Shown here: positions 24,923-39,500 of the stretch, in pieces | How positions within the stretch are numbered: the first letter of the stretch is position 1 | Layout of the letters: each line of letters begins with the position of its first letter | Assembly (NCBI GenBank): GCA_037013685.1 | Contig: CM072886.1 | Coordinates: 61,620,933 to 61,684,932, forward strand | Reading direction: 5' to 3' | DNA from: Acridotheres tristis | Taxonomy: Eukaryota > Chordata > Aves > Passeriformes > Sturnidae | Length of the DNA: 64,000 nt | Notes under the pieces: generated by a model | What the model saw: the letters and a program-made list of their open reading frames with translations, nothing else | Told to the model about the DNA's origin: nothing | The model's database searches: none | Made by a program: the position numbers and the translations under genes

Positions 24923-26560
24923 CACAAAACTAAAAGGGAAAAAAAAAATCTATGAACACTTACTCAGCTATGTCACTGAGAAGTTAACAGGAAAGGAGTG
25001 CGTAGCTTTTTTTATTTTTTTAAGATGATGCTGCAATGTTTGTGGAGCTCCATTCACTTTCAACAGTCAGTATGGAATGTGAGAAAGCTTTCCTTTATAG
25101 GATTTTTGCAAACCTTTAGCATTATCTTAATGCAGTTTTGTAAAGTGAATTTTTTATCAACTTGATACTCTCATTGATTCACATAGGGAACTCCCAAAAA
25201 AGCAATCAAATTTGGCTTCTGGATGCAAATCAATAGCAAGCGTTTAAAGGGATATTCTTCCTTTGATGCACATAGGAAACTCCCATGAAACAATAATAGG
25301 AAGTGTACAAAGGCTTCTCTTGCTAAAAATTGTGCAAGATAAAGACAACTTTTTACTATTTCGGTTTTGGTGTTGTTCTGAGGCTTTGTTTTTAACCTGA
25401 TTTACATTATGCATTATTGAAAGATAGCCTGGACTCCGTTTAAGCTTTCTCACAGAATATAATTTGTTCTTCTACAGTTTCTTTGAAAGTACATTTATTC
25501 TGGAATCATCGCTCACTTCATAAAACAGTATCTGTTACAGGATTTATACATAATCTCTATTCTGAAATAAAACATCCGTACAAGTCTCTGTTTTGAAAAA
25601 TAGTTTCTCCCATAATAGCTGTGTCAATTAGTTTCACCATTTAGATATGTTCTAAGCTTAGCTGGGCAGAATTTTAAATTTGCATTAATAGAAAGCCAGG
25701 CTTTATTGTTTTATTAAGGTTTACAAGCCAATCACTTCCTGGTTCTTAGTAAATTTACAGCCCAATATTCAACGGACTGTAAATTGCTAAATAGACTTAT
25801 GTTAGCCAGGTACTGGGTTGAGCTATTTTATTGTTTGTGAGGCAAATTCATTTCTGTCAATAACGCTGAGCCAACGTTGATGCCTTATGGAAGTACCTTG
25901 TGTTAGAAATGCTGTTGTCATACATTAAAATGAAATAGTATCTTAGAAACTTAAAAAGCATCCCAGTTTTCCAGAGTACCTTCATTCAAGAGATGTCAAG
26001 TTACTTTGCATTTTTTCTTGATACCAACACAATGCTGGTGAATCATGGCTATAATCATCATGTGACCAGAAACAATTATTTGTCCTGATAAAACATTTCA
26101 AATAGCAAAGGACAGACAGTTGCTAATCACCATGACAGAAGGTTTTAGACAAAGCGCATTTCTTTGACAATTATTTGAACTATGGCACTTAAACTGGTGC
26201 CCATTTCCTTTGTCCTCGACTTTATCCTCAACTTGATCAACATTCCACATCCTGCCCAGATTCTGCATGGAGCCCTGCAATTGCTAGATCGAAAACATTA
26301 AATGAAAATCCACTTAATTTAATGCAACAAGAGTGGCTTTGTGTGTAGGCTTTGCATCCAGTCATTTATTTTCTCCCGGTGTGTAGGACTTTGCTGCTTA
26401 GAACAAGAATCTCTCAGGTATCTCCTCATTTTCCTCAACTGTTGCTAATGACTGAACTGCCATCCTCACATAGACATCGGCATCAGTAAATCTGACCACA
26501 CATCATCTTTTTCAATAAATTTATCCATTCCGCTGCCCCCACCAAAAAAGGGGTGCAACA
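24923..26560. other. Intergenic DNA, no gene seen
   Basis: AT-rich single-copy noncoding sequence. The 25850-26080 part is AT-rich and free of obvious repeats, so it is a candidate for conservation, but nothing in it is diagnostic. Confidence 0.5.
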
Positions 26561-27034
26561 TTGAGGAGGGACAAAGAGATGGAGAGACAGTTGGAACACT
26601 TCCTATGAGGAAAGGCTGAGAGAGTTGGGATTGTTCAGGCAGAAGAAAAGGCTCCAGGGAGACTATATTGTGGTCTTTCAGTACCCAAAGCAGGCCTATA
26701 GAAAAGAATTGGAAAAAACTTTTTAGCACAGCCTGTTGCAACAGGTCAAGCTCAGGGTGATGTTTTTAAACTGAAAGATTTAGATTAGAAATAAGAGGGG
26801 TGTTTTTTGCTTTTGTTTTGTTGTGTTGTGGTTTGTTTGTTTGTTTAAACAATGAGCGCAGTGAAAAACTGAGACAAGTTGCCCAGAGAAGGTGGTGGAT
26901 GCCCCATCTCTGGAAGCCAGGCTGGATGGGGTGCTGAGCAACCTGATCCAATTGAAGATGTCACAGCTTATTGCAGGGGGATTGGACTATATGACCCTTG
27001 AAGGCCCCTTCTAACCCAAACTACTATATGATCT
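26561..27034 (+). mobile_element. CR1 LINE 3' fragment, internally interrupted
   Basis: Sense-strand CR1 blocks are in order: CCTATGAGGAAAGGCTGAGAG, TTGTTCAGGCAGAAGAAAAGGCTCC, AGTACCCAAAGCAGGCCTA, TTTTTAAACTGAAAGA, GTTGCCCAGAGAAGGTGGTGGATG, and finally GACTATATGACCCTTGAAGGCCC...ACTATATGATCT. Relative to the usual element, a T/G-rich stretch (about 26800-26850, including TTTG repeats) replaces the segment around the normal ATTAGGAAGAAATTCTTC. The reverse transcriptase region is absent, so this copy cannot encode protein. Confidence 0.92.
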
Positions 27035-27053
27035 TCTTGGCCAATGAAAATGC

Positions 27054-27082
27054 AGACACACACACACACACAGACACAGACT
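27054..27082. repeat. (AC)n microsatellite, short
   Basis: About 29 bp of ACACAC with two G interruptions lie just beyond the CR1 3' end. It encodes an artificial cysteine-valine run on the minus strand. Confidence 0.85.
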
Positions 27083-29987
27083 TGTTTAAGACAGTGTTCA
27101 TGTCCTCTTGGGATCACCAGTGAATTAGCCCTCGCTTTAGACTGCACAACCCACAACCCCATGTTCCTTCCTCTGTGGTACAGAACAATCTGCTGTCTAT
27201 GGCCATCTGGACAACTTTGCTGAACTTTGCCTAGCGAAGAAACTTATTTATCACGCTGATCTTCCTTGTTGCCTTATGGTATGTACTATTGATCCTAAGC
27301 TTTCTAAAGGATTCTCAGAAATCATTTTTGCCCACATAGAGGAAGTGTCAGAGGGCAGATTTTCTCTGTACCCTTCTGGAATAAACAGGTACTTATAATC
27401 AACAACAGTTTGAGAACCTGAAAGACTGACTCCTACCTTTTTCTGTCAGTATAAATATTTTCTGGGGATATCAACCACGCACGTCTCTTTGTTTTAATGG
27501 CATGTTTCAACATTGCGGTAGAGATAGAAGTACTCCTTTTTGGCAATTGGAAGTTACTTTGTTTAGAAAGATCCCTATTTGCTTTTGTTTTACAGAGAAA
27601 AGCCAGTATTTCATGGCACTGAGTCCTCATTTTAATGGATTCACTCTTTCAGGGATGATTGACCTGTTAGGAGTTTCTACCTGATGGCAAAGAAGACAGA
27701 GACTCTATGTGGGAAGACGGAAATACATTGGAGATTTCCTGTTTGTAACATGAGCCTCTGTACCACGACTTTCAGATTACAAACTGAAGAAGCTATTAAG
27801 GGAAAAAAGAGCTTCTTTGGAAGTCAGAAGAAAGTGATGTGAATTTCTCTTACTAAGATTCTCCACATGCATACCACATTATGGTATTATAATGGTATTA
27901 TAACCCTAGAAATTGATTAGAAGCAAGGAAAAAAAGTACACAACTTTTCACAAGCAGGTATATCCATGAAAGGAAGGAGAAGGAAGAAAATTTGACTGGT
28001 CAGCTTACAGTCCTGTTTCTGCATTCTGCAACCAGGAGCACTGACAGAAATTTTCTAATAGAATGATTTCCCATCAAAACATTCTGGACAGAGACTAAGG
28101 ATGTCAGGCTTCCTGGTTCTTCTGGCTTTACATTATCTTGCCAGGTAGGAAACTGGAGGCTGCATTTCATGTATTAAAATTATGAGGCATGCTAGGTGTG
28201 TAAATGGTTCCAGTTTTAGCAGTTGCTGCCTTACAGAATGTAACAATAGACAAGTTGAATAACTTCGAAAAAAGTGAGTACTGAGTGTGCTTTTCCCCAG
28301 CTCAAGTCAAAAACCTTTCCCAAAGTCAACTTTTCCTTTTTCTTAGTCATTACAGCATATGCTGATGCACAGTCTTCTCAAAAGAAAAGTTCCATTGACT
28401 GCAACATTTGGAAATTACACCAGTAATTTCATGCTGTGAAAGGAAACATTTCCAATCCTGCCAAATTCCATTGTCTTTGTGACTTCCTGGGCTTTTATCC
28501 CTCTAGCTAAGGGAGTCCCAAAGGTTCAGGGGGAGACAAAGGCAAGGTGCTCATGGTCAAGTATTGCCATTGTGCTAACAACTCTAAGGCAACAAATGAA
28601 TGCCTTATCTTAAGTCATCATTTCCTTGGGAGGGTTGGCTGTATGGGTGGCTACTCTTCCAAGGAGGCCTCAATCAAGCTAAATCAACATATTATTTGAA
28701 TTAATATGCAAAATCTAGGGAAATACGAGGTGTTCTTAGATTATTCCCACACTTCAGTAAATGATTCTGCCTTATGCAGTAAAAACCCCAGATTCCTATA
28801 GTGTAATTTATAGAGCTGGTGCACTCATGACCTAAGCACATCCATGTACCCATGTACCTGGAACCTATCAGTGAAATAGCAAAGAAAGAAGACTAAGACT
28901 GCAGAGGTAAACAAACTGTGGTTTACAGTTTACTGCATGCTTGGGCTATAATTTCAATACTTTTGATTCCATCAGCCCCCTTTGATTTCCAATATGTGAT
29001 TTTCATGTCTCTGTATACAAATGTGTATGTAAATAGGTATTACAAACACTTAGAGGTTATGGTGAAAGATGTCATACTGTTTTTATAAGAGTATATTATG
29101 AAAGTAGTTGTTTTATTTTTCACATCTTAGCAAAGAAAAAATATACATACATATATGGGTCAACATCTTACCACAATTCAACTGCTCTCTACCACTCCTT
29201 TGTTACTTGTTTCAATTAAAGATAAATTATGAGATCCTTCTATGTATAAAAAAAGAATATAAATATTTAACACAAAAATTATACCTACAGTGATACTGCG
29301 TGGTAACTGGAGATTTTGATTCTGAAGTTCTCTAGTTATTTCATACTGCAAGATATTTCTGCCAAATGTGTATCCCAACTGAAATTTTTAGTAAACTGTT
29401 GATGAGAGTCTATTTGTAGCCTAATTTCGTATTCCTGCTGGTGACAGTATATTCTCCAAAATACACTGATAAATATTACAGCATTGTTTATTTTATCAGA
29501 ATGTAAGTGCAAATGAAACATGCGGATAGTTCAGAGATAAAGAGTAATCCCTAAAGAAGGCTGATTTCTGTTTTAGCGCTTTTCTGAGATCTCGGCTTGT
29601 TGTAAGACTCCGCAAGACCAGGGTCTTTGCCCTGCCTCTCCCTTTTCTCTTATGGTGTGACTGCCTTATACAAAGTGATATTCGTATGCCAGGAGGTAGT
29701 ATGTTTATATAGCAGTTACCCAGACCTGACAAGTACTGTACTGTATTTCTTCTGGAAATTGCCCAAGGTGGGGTTATTTCGCCTGCTTTGACAAATTCTA
29801 GGCGCACTAGTCGCATTATGCTGTCACATCTACCTTAGGTTCATCAGCATCTTATTACGGATGCTGTTGTTTTCAACTCTAAATACATTATGGAGAAAGC
29901 AAGGAAGAACACAAACAAACCTATCTTAGCAATCACTTTAAAAACAAAGCCTTAAACAATGACACTGTGCAATAGCCTTGAGTGGGG

Positions 29988-30008
29988 TTTTTTTTTTTTT
30001 TTTTTTTT
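29988..30008. repeat. Poly-T tract (21 T)
   Basis: A homopolymer run is followed by a T/G-rich tail. It could be the poly-A end of a minus-strand retroposon, but the neighbouring sequence shows no recognisable body. Confidence 0.9.
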
Positions 30009-33000
30009 GGTTTGGGGTTGGTTCGTTGTTTTGTTTTGCTTTTTTTAAATAGCTGTGTTCTAATTCTTCAGAGAACAGAAAGGGGAGCTTTGAAAAGGTG
30101 CTAATAGACCATGAATTTGCAGCAGCGTAGTTCACAGCTAACTAAGCACACTCCCACTTCAAGCTCCGGCTTTTTCTCCAGCTGGAGAAAAAAATGAGGG
30201 CAGCACAGAAGTGAATTAAAAATCATGCTAGCAGTCCCAGCAACAACCAGGGCAGTAGCAGCTTATAAGATCAGCCTCGTTTGGCAGGGTGCCCGTCATA
30301 CCATGACCTAAGAGGACCAGGGCAGGAGGATATCTCATCCCTTGCAAAAAGAGGATGGAGCGGGCTGCCAGGGAGAGGGATGGGAGCAAAACAAACATCT
30401 TTTAAGCCTATGTTGAATTAACTTGTTTTACAGAACACTGACAGCAAACTCCTTGGTCTTTTCACCGTGTTTGGAGAGTTCTTCTATAATTTATTTTACA
30501 CTGTAGACAAATATTCTCTCTGGATCAGCTGTCCTACTGGGAGAGATTACTCTCGCAATGCCCCTCCTCCTGCCTGGGGGTATTGTCCCCTCAAATCACC
30601 CAGAGATGCTCATGTGCCTTCTCCAAATGTAGCCGTGGTTCCATGACAGTCTAATCCGATGTAAACCGCGGTTGCCACAGTCCCTCCTTCCCCAGCTGCT
30701 GCCCTTTCCTGTGCCAGCAAGGATGCTTGTCTGGTCTCAGACTGAACTGGTTCAGAGAAGAGAGAATAAACTTAAAAAAAATCTTAACACTGCCCTGTTA
30801 GTTCAGCTCCCTGTGGAGCCAAACAAGCACCAGCTCTGGTGCAATACTTAGGGTGGGGATATAGATGATTCAAAGCCAGGCAGCAACTGCTCTGGTTTGG
30901 AGCAGCATAGACCATCTTGGAACCTCATTTCAGGAGGAGCCATCCAATGCCTGCTATTTAAACTGCTGGCGATGATCTAGTTCTTTCTGCCTACCCCAAG
31001 TGTGTGAGTGGTCCTAAAAAGAGCGTCCTCATCAGATCAGAAGGGGTGGGCAGCCTCCCCTCGCTATCAGCAGCCCTTTCCTCAGACACACCTGCACAAA
31101 GGGTTTTGTGTGATCCGAGAAGCCCACAGGGAGTTCCCACATTCCTGTGGCAGGATAGGCACTGATGAGCAGTCCTCGGTGTTAAGTCAGGAGCAGCTCA
31201 CATCAGGGGCAAAGCCAGCCTCCCAAGATGCCTCCAGCCAGGGCACTCTGGGCTGTGATGAACCACCAGGATCCACCCCTAATATGACAGATGATTGAAT
31301 ATAGAGATGCCAAGGAAAGATGGCAAAGACACATCAAAGTCTCTCTGGATTGGAAATTGATATCATTCCTTCCCTTTATGAAATTTACCCTTTTTTTATC
31401 AGATCCTGAGTAGTAAGGCAAGTGGTTTCAAACTCCTGACTTTTTGCACACATAATTACATCTGATGTGTGCCTACTGGAAGAGGAGGAAGGTTCCTGTG
31501 GAGGAACATGCAATAGCAAACAACAAACACGTAATTAAGACAGTTTTACTGTCTCCAAAGGTCACCCCCTTCTTTACAGTAGTAGCTGTAGAACAGTTTA
31601 GAGCCAAAACCCTGGAGGGCAAAATCAAGGATACAAAAATTAGCCACTAGAGAGGGAGAATATCCCACAAGATATATTGTGTCTTTACTTGAAAGGTGAG
31701 TTTCATTGCCAACTCTTTCATGGTCTTCCCTTACCACCTTAGTTTGATGAATATTTAATTCTGCTGTACCCACATAGATCTGTGAAGAGTACATTCTGTA
31801 AAGTATGGTAGTGAGAGACAATAGGAACTGAAGATGCTCAGACAGCAGAGCGATGAGGATTATTCAAAGTCATCAAGAGAGAAAAAAACCCTAACTTCCA
31901 GAAATGAGAGAGGATGGACTGGGAAAAGACCATGAGCTTCTGAGGAAGCAAAGAGAGGCACCAGTTAAGTTAGAAGAAAACGCTGAAGCCACCTTTTAGG
32001 TGCCAAACTTGGTACTGGGAAGCACGTCTATACCTACATCTTCCCAGCCTGTGACATTTTATTTACAGTAGGGCATCTGAATGGCTGAGTGATGTAGCTT
32101 GGGAAAGGAGTAGGAGTAACACTGCTCAGACTTCAAATTGCATGATGCAGGAAAATATCTTAATAGTCTGAAACTACTGCAACACTTTCTGGGGGGGATG
32201 GGGAGGAGAGTGAATAGAAAACATACAGGGAAGGGAAAGAAAGTAAATTCAGTCAGGCAAATATTCTAACCAATATGGTTGCAGAACGGTTTACTGGCCT
32301 GAAGACACTAGAATTAAAATTTACTTACTTTCTAAGTATGTAAAACTATTCAGCTTATTGCCAAACACTCGCTTGTTTATTGCCCATTGCTTGATTGTCA
32401 GATGCCAATTTACACCCTAAATGTCTTTGGGCTGAGATCACTGCCCTGTTCCGGAGATAATCCTGTGGCCAGCAGAGAACTGTCTCTTAGATGCAGTTCA
32501 TTTGTAACACAATGGAGATTTGCATGCTGTGTCTTAGGAGGAGGACTCCAAACTGTAGCAACACTCAGCCAAGAATGTTATCTGTGTCCTCTCCCAGACC
32601 CCTCCCCTCCAAAAAAACCCCCATGGATCGAGTTCTGTTTTTTAACTGATTCTCAGGAGAAATACAAAGATCTTCTCTGCCAGTTGCAGATGTGTTCTAT
32701 TTTTTTCCTACATCAGATTATGAATCACTCTGAACAATAAGGAAAGACTACTCATCCCAAATGGGGAAGATCTCACACACTATGCGATGATAAAGCATTT
32801 CATCCAATTGCAGAAAAAAAAGGAGAAAACGCTGCCCACGGAACTGCAACACCACATCATCTGCACTTTGCTGAATGTTCACAGAACAACACTGGAAGTC
32901 ACTGAAGTGTCAGATAGTGATTTCATCATGTGTCAGGCCTCCCACTAATAAACGATTCATCTTTCTCAGTACTGACACCTCAAAGAACGGAGAAAAAATA

Positions 33001-33505
33001 AATTAATAAACTTTTAACTGAGAAGTACTCTACTGATATCATACTCCCCAAGTAAACAGGAGCTTATGCACATACAAAGAATGTGTGCATCAATAGAATT
33101 TAACCTTCCATTTATCTGAAGTGTACTTTTAAGTTTTAAAAATGAATCTCTTCCAGGAAAAAAAAAAAGATATCATAGAATTCCATGTGTATTATACCAC
33201 ATTATTGTTAAATTTACAAATATGAGATTTTACAGAGCATAATACCCAGCTTTGTGTACTGAAGCTGGATTTGAGAAGAAATATTTTCTGGTTTACATAT
33301 AAGTGATTAATAGTACACTGGTGACAATAAAACTGCCCCAACCTCTGAATTCTTTTACAGTTGTAAAAGAAATCAAATTCCTCTTGAAAGTGATAAGGAA
33401 CTTACATTTGACTCTAATAAAAATGAGACTGGAAGAAAATCTGTCATTTTAATGGGAATTTGCATAATAATTATTTGATGCTTCATAAAGCCAGAACATC
33501 TTCCA

Positions 33506-33535
33506 TTGATGACATTGATGACAGTAGCGCTACTG
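33506..33535. repeat. 9-bp tandem repeat beside a 14-bp palindrome
   Basis: ATTGATGAC occurs twice in tandem (33506-33523) and runs into CAGTAGCGCTACTG (33522-33535), a perfect palindrome. Function is unknown. Confidence 0.8.
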
Positions 33536-36500
33536 GATGAGCAAGACTAACTAGAAAGCCAAACTTATGTCTCCCAGAAGACATGAACTTAAATACAGAC
33601 CCAAAGTGGGCAATGTACTTAGCAAGATACTACCATTATTGCTTGGCTTGCTATGACACTGAAGTTTGGAAAGTCACACACTGAGTTTCCAGGCTTTTTT
33701 CTTTTTTCTATTTTAACAAAATGCAATAGATACACAGAACACTCAAATTTCCCCATTCTTTGTAAAAAATAAATAGTTAGGGGAAGAAAGCAATTCTAAA
33801 AGTACCATAGCTGGAAGAAAAAAAAAAAAAAAGCTGTAACATGAATTTAAACCTTAAGAAGCATTAAAGAATCCACATGGGAGATAGACCTAACAAATGA
33901 CCCCTCTGTAGGAAAAAAGAGACAATTGTAATTCACTATGAAACCATGAGGCATCAACATACAGAAAACCAGGCTTTGCTGGTTCTGCCACTAATGGAGC
34001 TCCTTTGACTGTAGGAGATTTTTTCTTCCTCGTCAAAACAGAATCTATTATAAACAAAACACTTCAATCAGTAGACTCAAAGCTGGATAGCATACAGATA
34101 CAGAATTTATCCCACTTGATTCCTCTCTCCTGGAGCGGGGAAAAGAATTAGATGAAGATGATAAAGTTTGGAATTGGACTTGGAGACCCATTCTCAGCAG
34201 AAATAATTAGGCTGGCAGGAAAACTGCTGGGGACAGAAAAAAGCCACCGAACCCTAAGGTCTCACGTCCAACCTAAGCAGGTATTTATTTCTTTGTCTCA
34301 TTCTGAATATATATACCAGTTAGTTAGCAATATGATGAATAGAGTTCTTAAAAGCAGTAATACATAAAAGCAAATTATTCTTTGCTGTTACCCCACCTCT
34401 GTTCTGGTAGAATTAATCTGGGCATTCAGGGTAAAGATGATGTCCAGTTTCTCCATCAGTTTGATTTAGCATGACCTCTTCACTGTCAGCAGAGGAATGT
34501 AAAAGATGGAAATGAACACTTGTATGTAAGAAAATTTACATGGCTGTGGGGCAGGATGGCTGGATGATCAAAAAGCAAAGAAAATACTAAATACTTAAAA
34601 CACTTCACCATGAAATCGTTTTCTTCCCTTTCCCCCACCATTCCCCCCATGTTAAATCAGGTAGAAAAGTGCGATAATATTAAGGCTTAATCCAATTTAA
34701 ATAAATTATTTTCTTGTAAATGTTAAAACAATCATTACATGCATCATTTACCCCCTCTTCTGCCCATAGTCTTAAATTATGCTCCATTATATCCAGATGG
34801 AAAAAATATGCAGAAAATGTTTCTTAAATATCAGAAATTTTGTTGTTGATTATACTCAGAGGTAAAAGTCATTAAGGAGTTCTAGCACAAAAAAAAAAAG
34901 TCTTAAAAAGCATGATGGGATTTTGTGTAGCAAACTTAATTAAGAAATTTCTTTGCTAGGTAACCAACAATATTTTATTACAAGCTTAAGGTATAAGATC
35001 ATTATAGCTCTCTGTCGTGCTTGGCAGCAAAGAAAGAACACATGCAAAGAACAATCTTGTTCCTACAATTAATTACAAATGTACAAATGAGTGATATATC
35101 AGGCCCTGTCTACACTGCACAGTCGTGCATTCATAACCATTTCACCATACACAGTTATTAAATTCATGCTTTGCATCTACAGTAGCTAGATACCACATCA
35201 GAGCCACGGGTAATTATGTTTATTCATGCACAGCTACCACCAGCCAGAACTGTATGTATGTGTCAGTCCATTTTAGCAAAATCTACATCAAATAACCAGT
35301 AGTGCAGGTCTCTTCAGCTAGCTTTTTTCCTTTTGAAGCAGGCAGACTGGAAGCAAGATAGGAGAAGGCAAACCAGAAAAAAATGGGTGTCAAAGAGCAG
35401 GTGGTGACATCCAGCAGGCTTCAGCCACAGCCATTCTGGACCAGTTGGTGTGGTGACAATCAGCCAACTCAGAATCCCACAGCAACCCATCCTGTTTATC
35501 TCACAAATCCTTACTGTCCCAAAAAAGGGTCTGCCACAGAAGAGGTGAGAAATTCTCTCCCCACCAGCAACTGAGGAGGAAACACTCGGGCAGTGGAAGC
35601 CCCTGGCTGCTGGTGGGGACCTCCACCTGTGGTCTGAGGATTGCCAGTGAAAGAGCCCTGCAGGAATAGGGCTTCTGACAATAAGCAATGGGGCACTGAC
35701 GAATTCTCCTCAGTAGAGAAGTCCATCCTAACACCCTCCCCCCCATAAAATTTCAGTTTATCCAGCTGAGCTGCTGGATTACAGTGGGGTGCCAAGTCTG
35801 GGTGTTCAACAAGAGCAGAGTACAAGTAGCTACAGAAGAAAGCAGTTCAGAGGGTGTCCATTTAAAGACTGAGCCAAGTCAAAACCAAGCAGAAATCCCT
35901 GCTGTGACTACGAGGACACAGCTCCTACACACACTGTAGACACTGACCTAACCACACTCCTCAAGGCTTTTAACACTGATCTCACAGGCAGGATTTAAAA
36001 ATCACCACTCTTGCTTATTCTCTTCCAAGGCCAGCAAGGGATATTTTGTTTTAAACTCAAGCCTTCAGTTCATGCTTCTCCCTAGGAACATTTGTTTCAC
36101 TCGGCTGTCCAAAGTCAGTCCTAGCCAGAAAACTGAATAACACCAGTCTCACTGAGAAGTGTGTCAACAAACCCAAACCACTGCAGCTCTGAGCCTGTTA
36201 ACTCACCAGACAGATTACTGGTTTATAGAGGGAATTCCAGTCTTTGACTCACTGGTCCATAAGAGTGTTCCCACGCCATTCCCTCATCCAGACAATTCCC
36301 TCATCCTGAATGGTTTGCTAAGAAAGTGTGAGATTATTTGTGTTATATTCCATGCAGAGAAACTACAACATACAAAGATATAATCATACAGTGATGAGAT
36401 GCTTTAGTTCCAAAAGCCATAAATTCTAAGCAAGATTCTCTTGGGCTTAAAATTAATCTTTCTGGGTTCACAAGATGAGCCATCTCATGGCCCAGATGGG

Positions 36501-39500
36501 CAAGCTGACATATTACAGTTTATGTAACCCATATGTATGGCACACACTTAATAGAAAGGGCTACTAGGGCTGTTGCCCACACTTTTTGTGACAGCTGCAG
36601 GTGTCATATTCTCAGGTCAGCTGATAAGAGAATGGTATAGGAACTCAATATGACAAACATATTTTTAATTTACTGGCAGTTTCAAAACTTTTAATGAATG
36701 AACATAACTGAGTACATGCATGGTGCAAAGCTGACTAAACTATATTGGGTACTAGAGGCAGACTTGGCTTTCTGCATGAATTTGCCATCTCTGATTAATT
36801 TAAACAATCATACCTTTTAGTGGTATAAATTAACATCTCCAGACCCCTCTACTTCATCAGCTAGACTGGCAGAGGCACTCGGATTAGCTTGTTCAAAGCT
36901 AGCTTTGGTACCCCTTCAATCTGCAGTACAGATCTAACCTCTGTTTATCAGAAATGCCACAGGTGGAGTAACTCCCACATCCCTGTCCCCCCTGTAGAGA
37001 TGCAGGGAGTGATGACTACAGCAGATCTGTCAGGGTCCAAGTGGAAGAGGGAAGAAAGAAGGTGCCAGGATGCTGCAGAGCTGCCTGTGTACTTCTGATC
37101 CTGGGGAAGCAATAACCTGATAGTGCTCTCTCCTGCTCTCTTGGCAATACACAGGCTTCAAAAAAACATGTTTCTATTGTGACCAGATATTCACTTTAAT
37201 AAACAAACTTTAATAAAACAAACAATTTAAAAGAAAGGCCAAATCCTCTCACACAGCATTCCTCAGAAGGCAATTATGGAGAACCACTCTCCTGGGCCAA
37301 TGAGCAATCTCTTCCCAGGCCAGGCACTGAGCAGGAACCGAGCCTGCTGCAGCTGCTAGGCAGGAAGGGCTGGGCCCACTGGGGCTTTGAAATAAAACAA
37401 ACAGCTTGTTTGGCAGATAACTATTTCTTCATGGACTGGTCAGCAGGAGGGATCGTGGAAGCTGGCTGGCTGCTGGTGTGTTGCATCCACCACGTCACTG
37501 AAGAAGGCAAGTCTTCAGCTGTACCCAAATCCCTTAAGAATTAGTGACATGACCAACACTTGGTTGGGCTATCCATTCTCTATTGTTGTTGTTGTTGCTG
37601 GTATTTTAAACCTAAATCAGCTTTTACCACGACTCACTTGTACACAATATCCTTAATCTACAAACACTCAAGGATGATAATTCAGCTTTATTACCCATAT
37701 TCCCTGAGCCCACATTTCATGAACTATAAGCACACTCAAGAAAGAATGATTCCTAAAATAGCCAGGCATGTACATTTCTACCTTCTCTTCAGGAAAGCAG
37801 TTCAAAACCATAGGTCCTTGTAACACTTAAAATTGCTAACCTGAGCCTCTTGATAACAGCAGGCGATATCTTGAGAAACAGCTGGGGTTTTATCTTAGCC
37901 TCTCACACCAAGTTACTACATGCCATCAACCCTGCTTATTCAGGCACTGAACTGACAAAAGACATGGCATGAACCAAACAGAGCACAAATTCCATCTCAC
38001 ATCAGCAGAAGACTGAAACTGCACATCCAAAGCCAGCACATATTACAAATTCAATAAAAACAGAGACCACCACTGGAGTTATTACTTTAACTGTCTATCA
38101 CAAACAAGAAGTAAATATACGCCAGTTTTTGGGCAATAAAAGCTGTTCCTAAGAACAAGCAAGCTGTTCTCATATTTTATTTCCTACATTCTGCTCTTTA
38201 CTTAATGATTTCATGGTGCTGACCCTGTGCATTGTGTGGGTACCTCAAAAACTGGTCAAAAATCAAAAGCCATTGAGAGCACCCAGAACTTCATAGGATC
38301 AGGCCTTTTCTATACTATTACTAAACACTGAATCATCTGATAACCTTCTTTATGACTACAACAACTTGCTGCTTCTGCCTTTTCAGTAGGAGCCATCACT
38401 GTGTGTGTTATTTGATTAGTTATAAACATGGCCTTTTATTAAAACCACAGCTTCCACCATGCTCAAAATTAATTCTACTTGGCTATAATACAAATCATGT
38501 TTCAAACATCTGAAATTTACAGTCAGTTACAAGATGCAAAATGATGGCTAATTTTTGGCTAGTAAATTAGACGGCAGCAGCACAGACCCGGCCAGTACTG
38601 GAGCCATACTCAATGCCTGATTCACCACTTTTCCATGCTATTCATCAGCTGGAAGCAGCTCTGGGCAACTGAGCTGGATGTTTTTCCCAGCAGCAAAACA
38701 GAGTGTGTCCTGTGCTTGGGAGGACCATCAATACTGCCTATGAAGATAGGCTTCAGCATGCAGCATCTCATCTCAGAGCCCTACGTACTCTCTCTCTCTT
38801 TGCAAATTAAGCCCTGGAAGACAGGCTCTGCCCAGACAGCTGACATGCAGGCAGGAAGACATGCAAATAACAGATTTATGGGTGCTGGCTGAACCTGGAG
38901 TCTCTAGAGCCTCCGGTCCACCCTGGAGCACCAAAACCTGTGCTGCCTCTTCCCTTCCTCCCACAAAACCACCAGACTCAACTTCTACAGCAAAACCAGT
39001 CTTTGCCCCTTTCCATCTACCTACTCCCCGCCCTATTCCCCAGTCCTCCTCCCTCCTCACAACCTGCCTGCTTCTGAAGTCATTCCAGTCTACCCTGCAC
39101 TTTGTCCTCTCAAATCTTCCCCCATTCCTATGCCACTTTTCACCAGTGAAATACTGGTAAGGCAGTCATCTTTTCCTTCCCTGCTCCAGCACTGTTCCAT
39201 GTGTCTTTTGGCCACAGAGAAGATCTCCCCTTGCCCATCAACACTGTCCTCTGATCACTAACTTTGTTAGTCCCACGTGTCCGATCTTCCCCATGGATCA
39301 AAGTAAGCATCATACTCTTCATAAGGCTGAGGGAGAAAAGGGAGAAAAAAAGACTTTCAAATGAGCACAGAGAAATAAGAAGAGGAAGAAGAAGGATTGA
39401 GTGCTTTTCTCCATCCCCTCTTCCTTTCACTAAGACACTCCTGTTCCCCTTCTTCCTCATAGAGCTCTTATCTCCATGTAAAAGCTTCTTACTTCAATTT

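Noticed and set aside
31008..31298. 96-codon plus-strand ORF with moderate GC
   Set aside because: No domain, no promoter or splice context, and length within chance expectation.
31640..31665. CCACTAGAGAGGGAG, resembling a CTCF core
   Set aside because: At least two mismatches at informative positions; not strong enough to list.
35090..35290. GGCCCTGTCTACACTGCAC, like the start of old sauropsid DNA-transposon families
   Set aside because: Only the first 15-20 bases look familiar and no matching inverted terminus was found, so it is not listed as a repeat.
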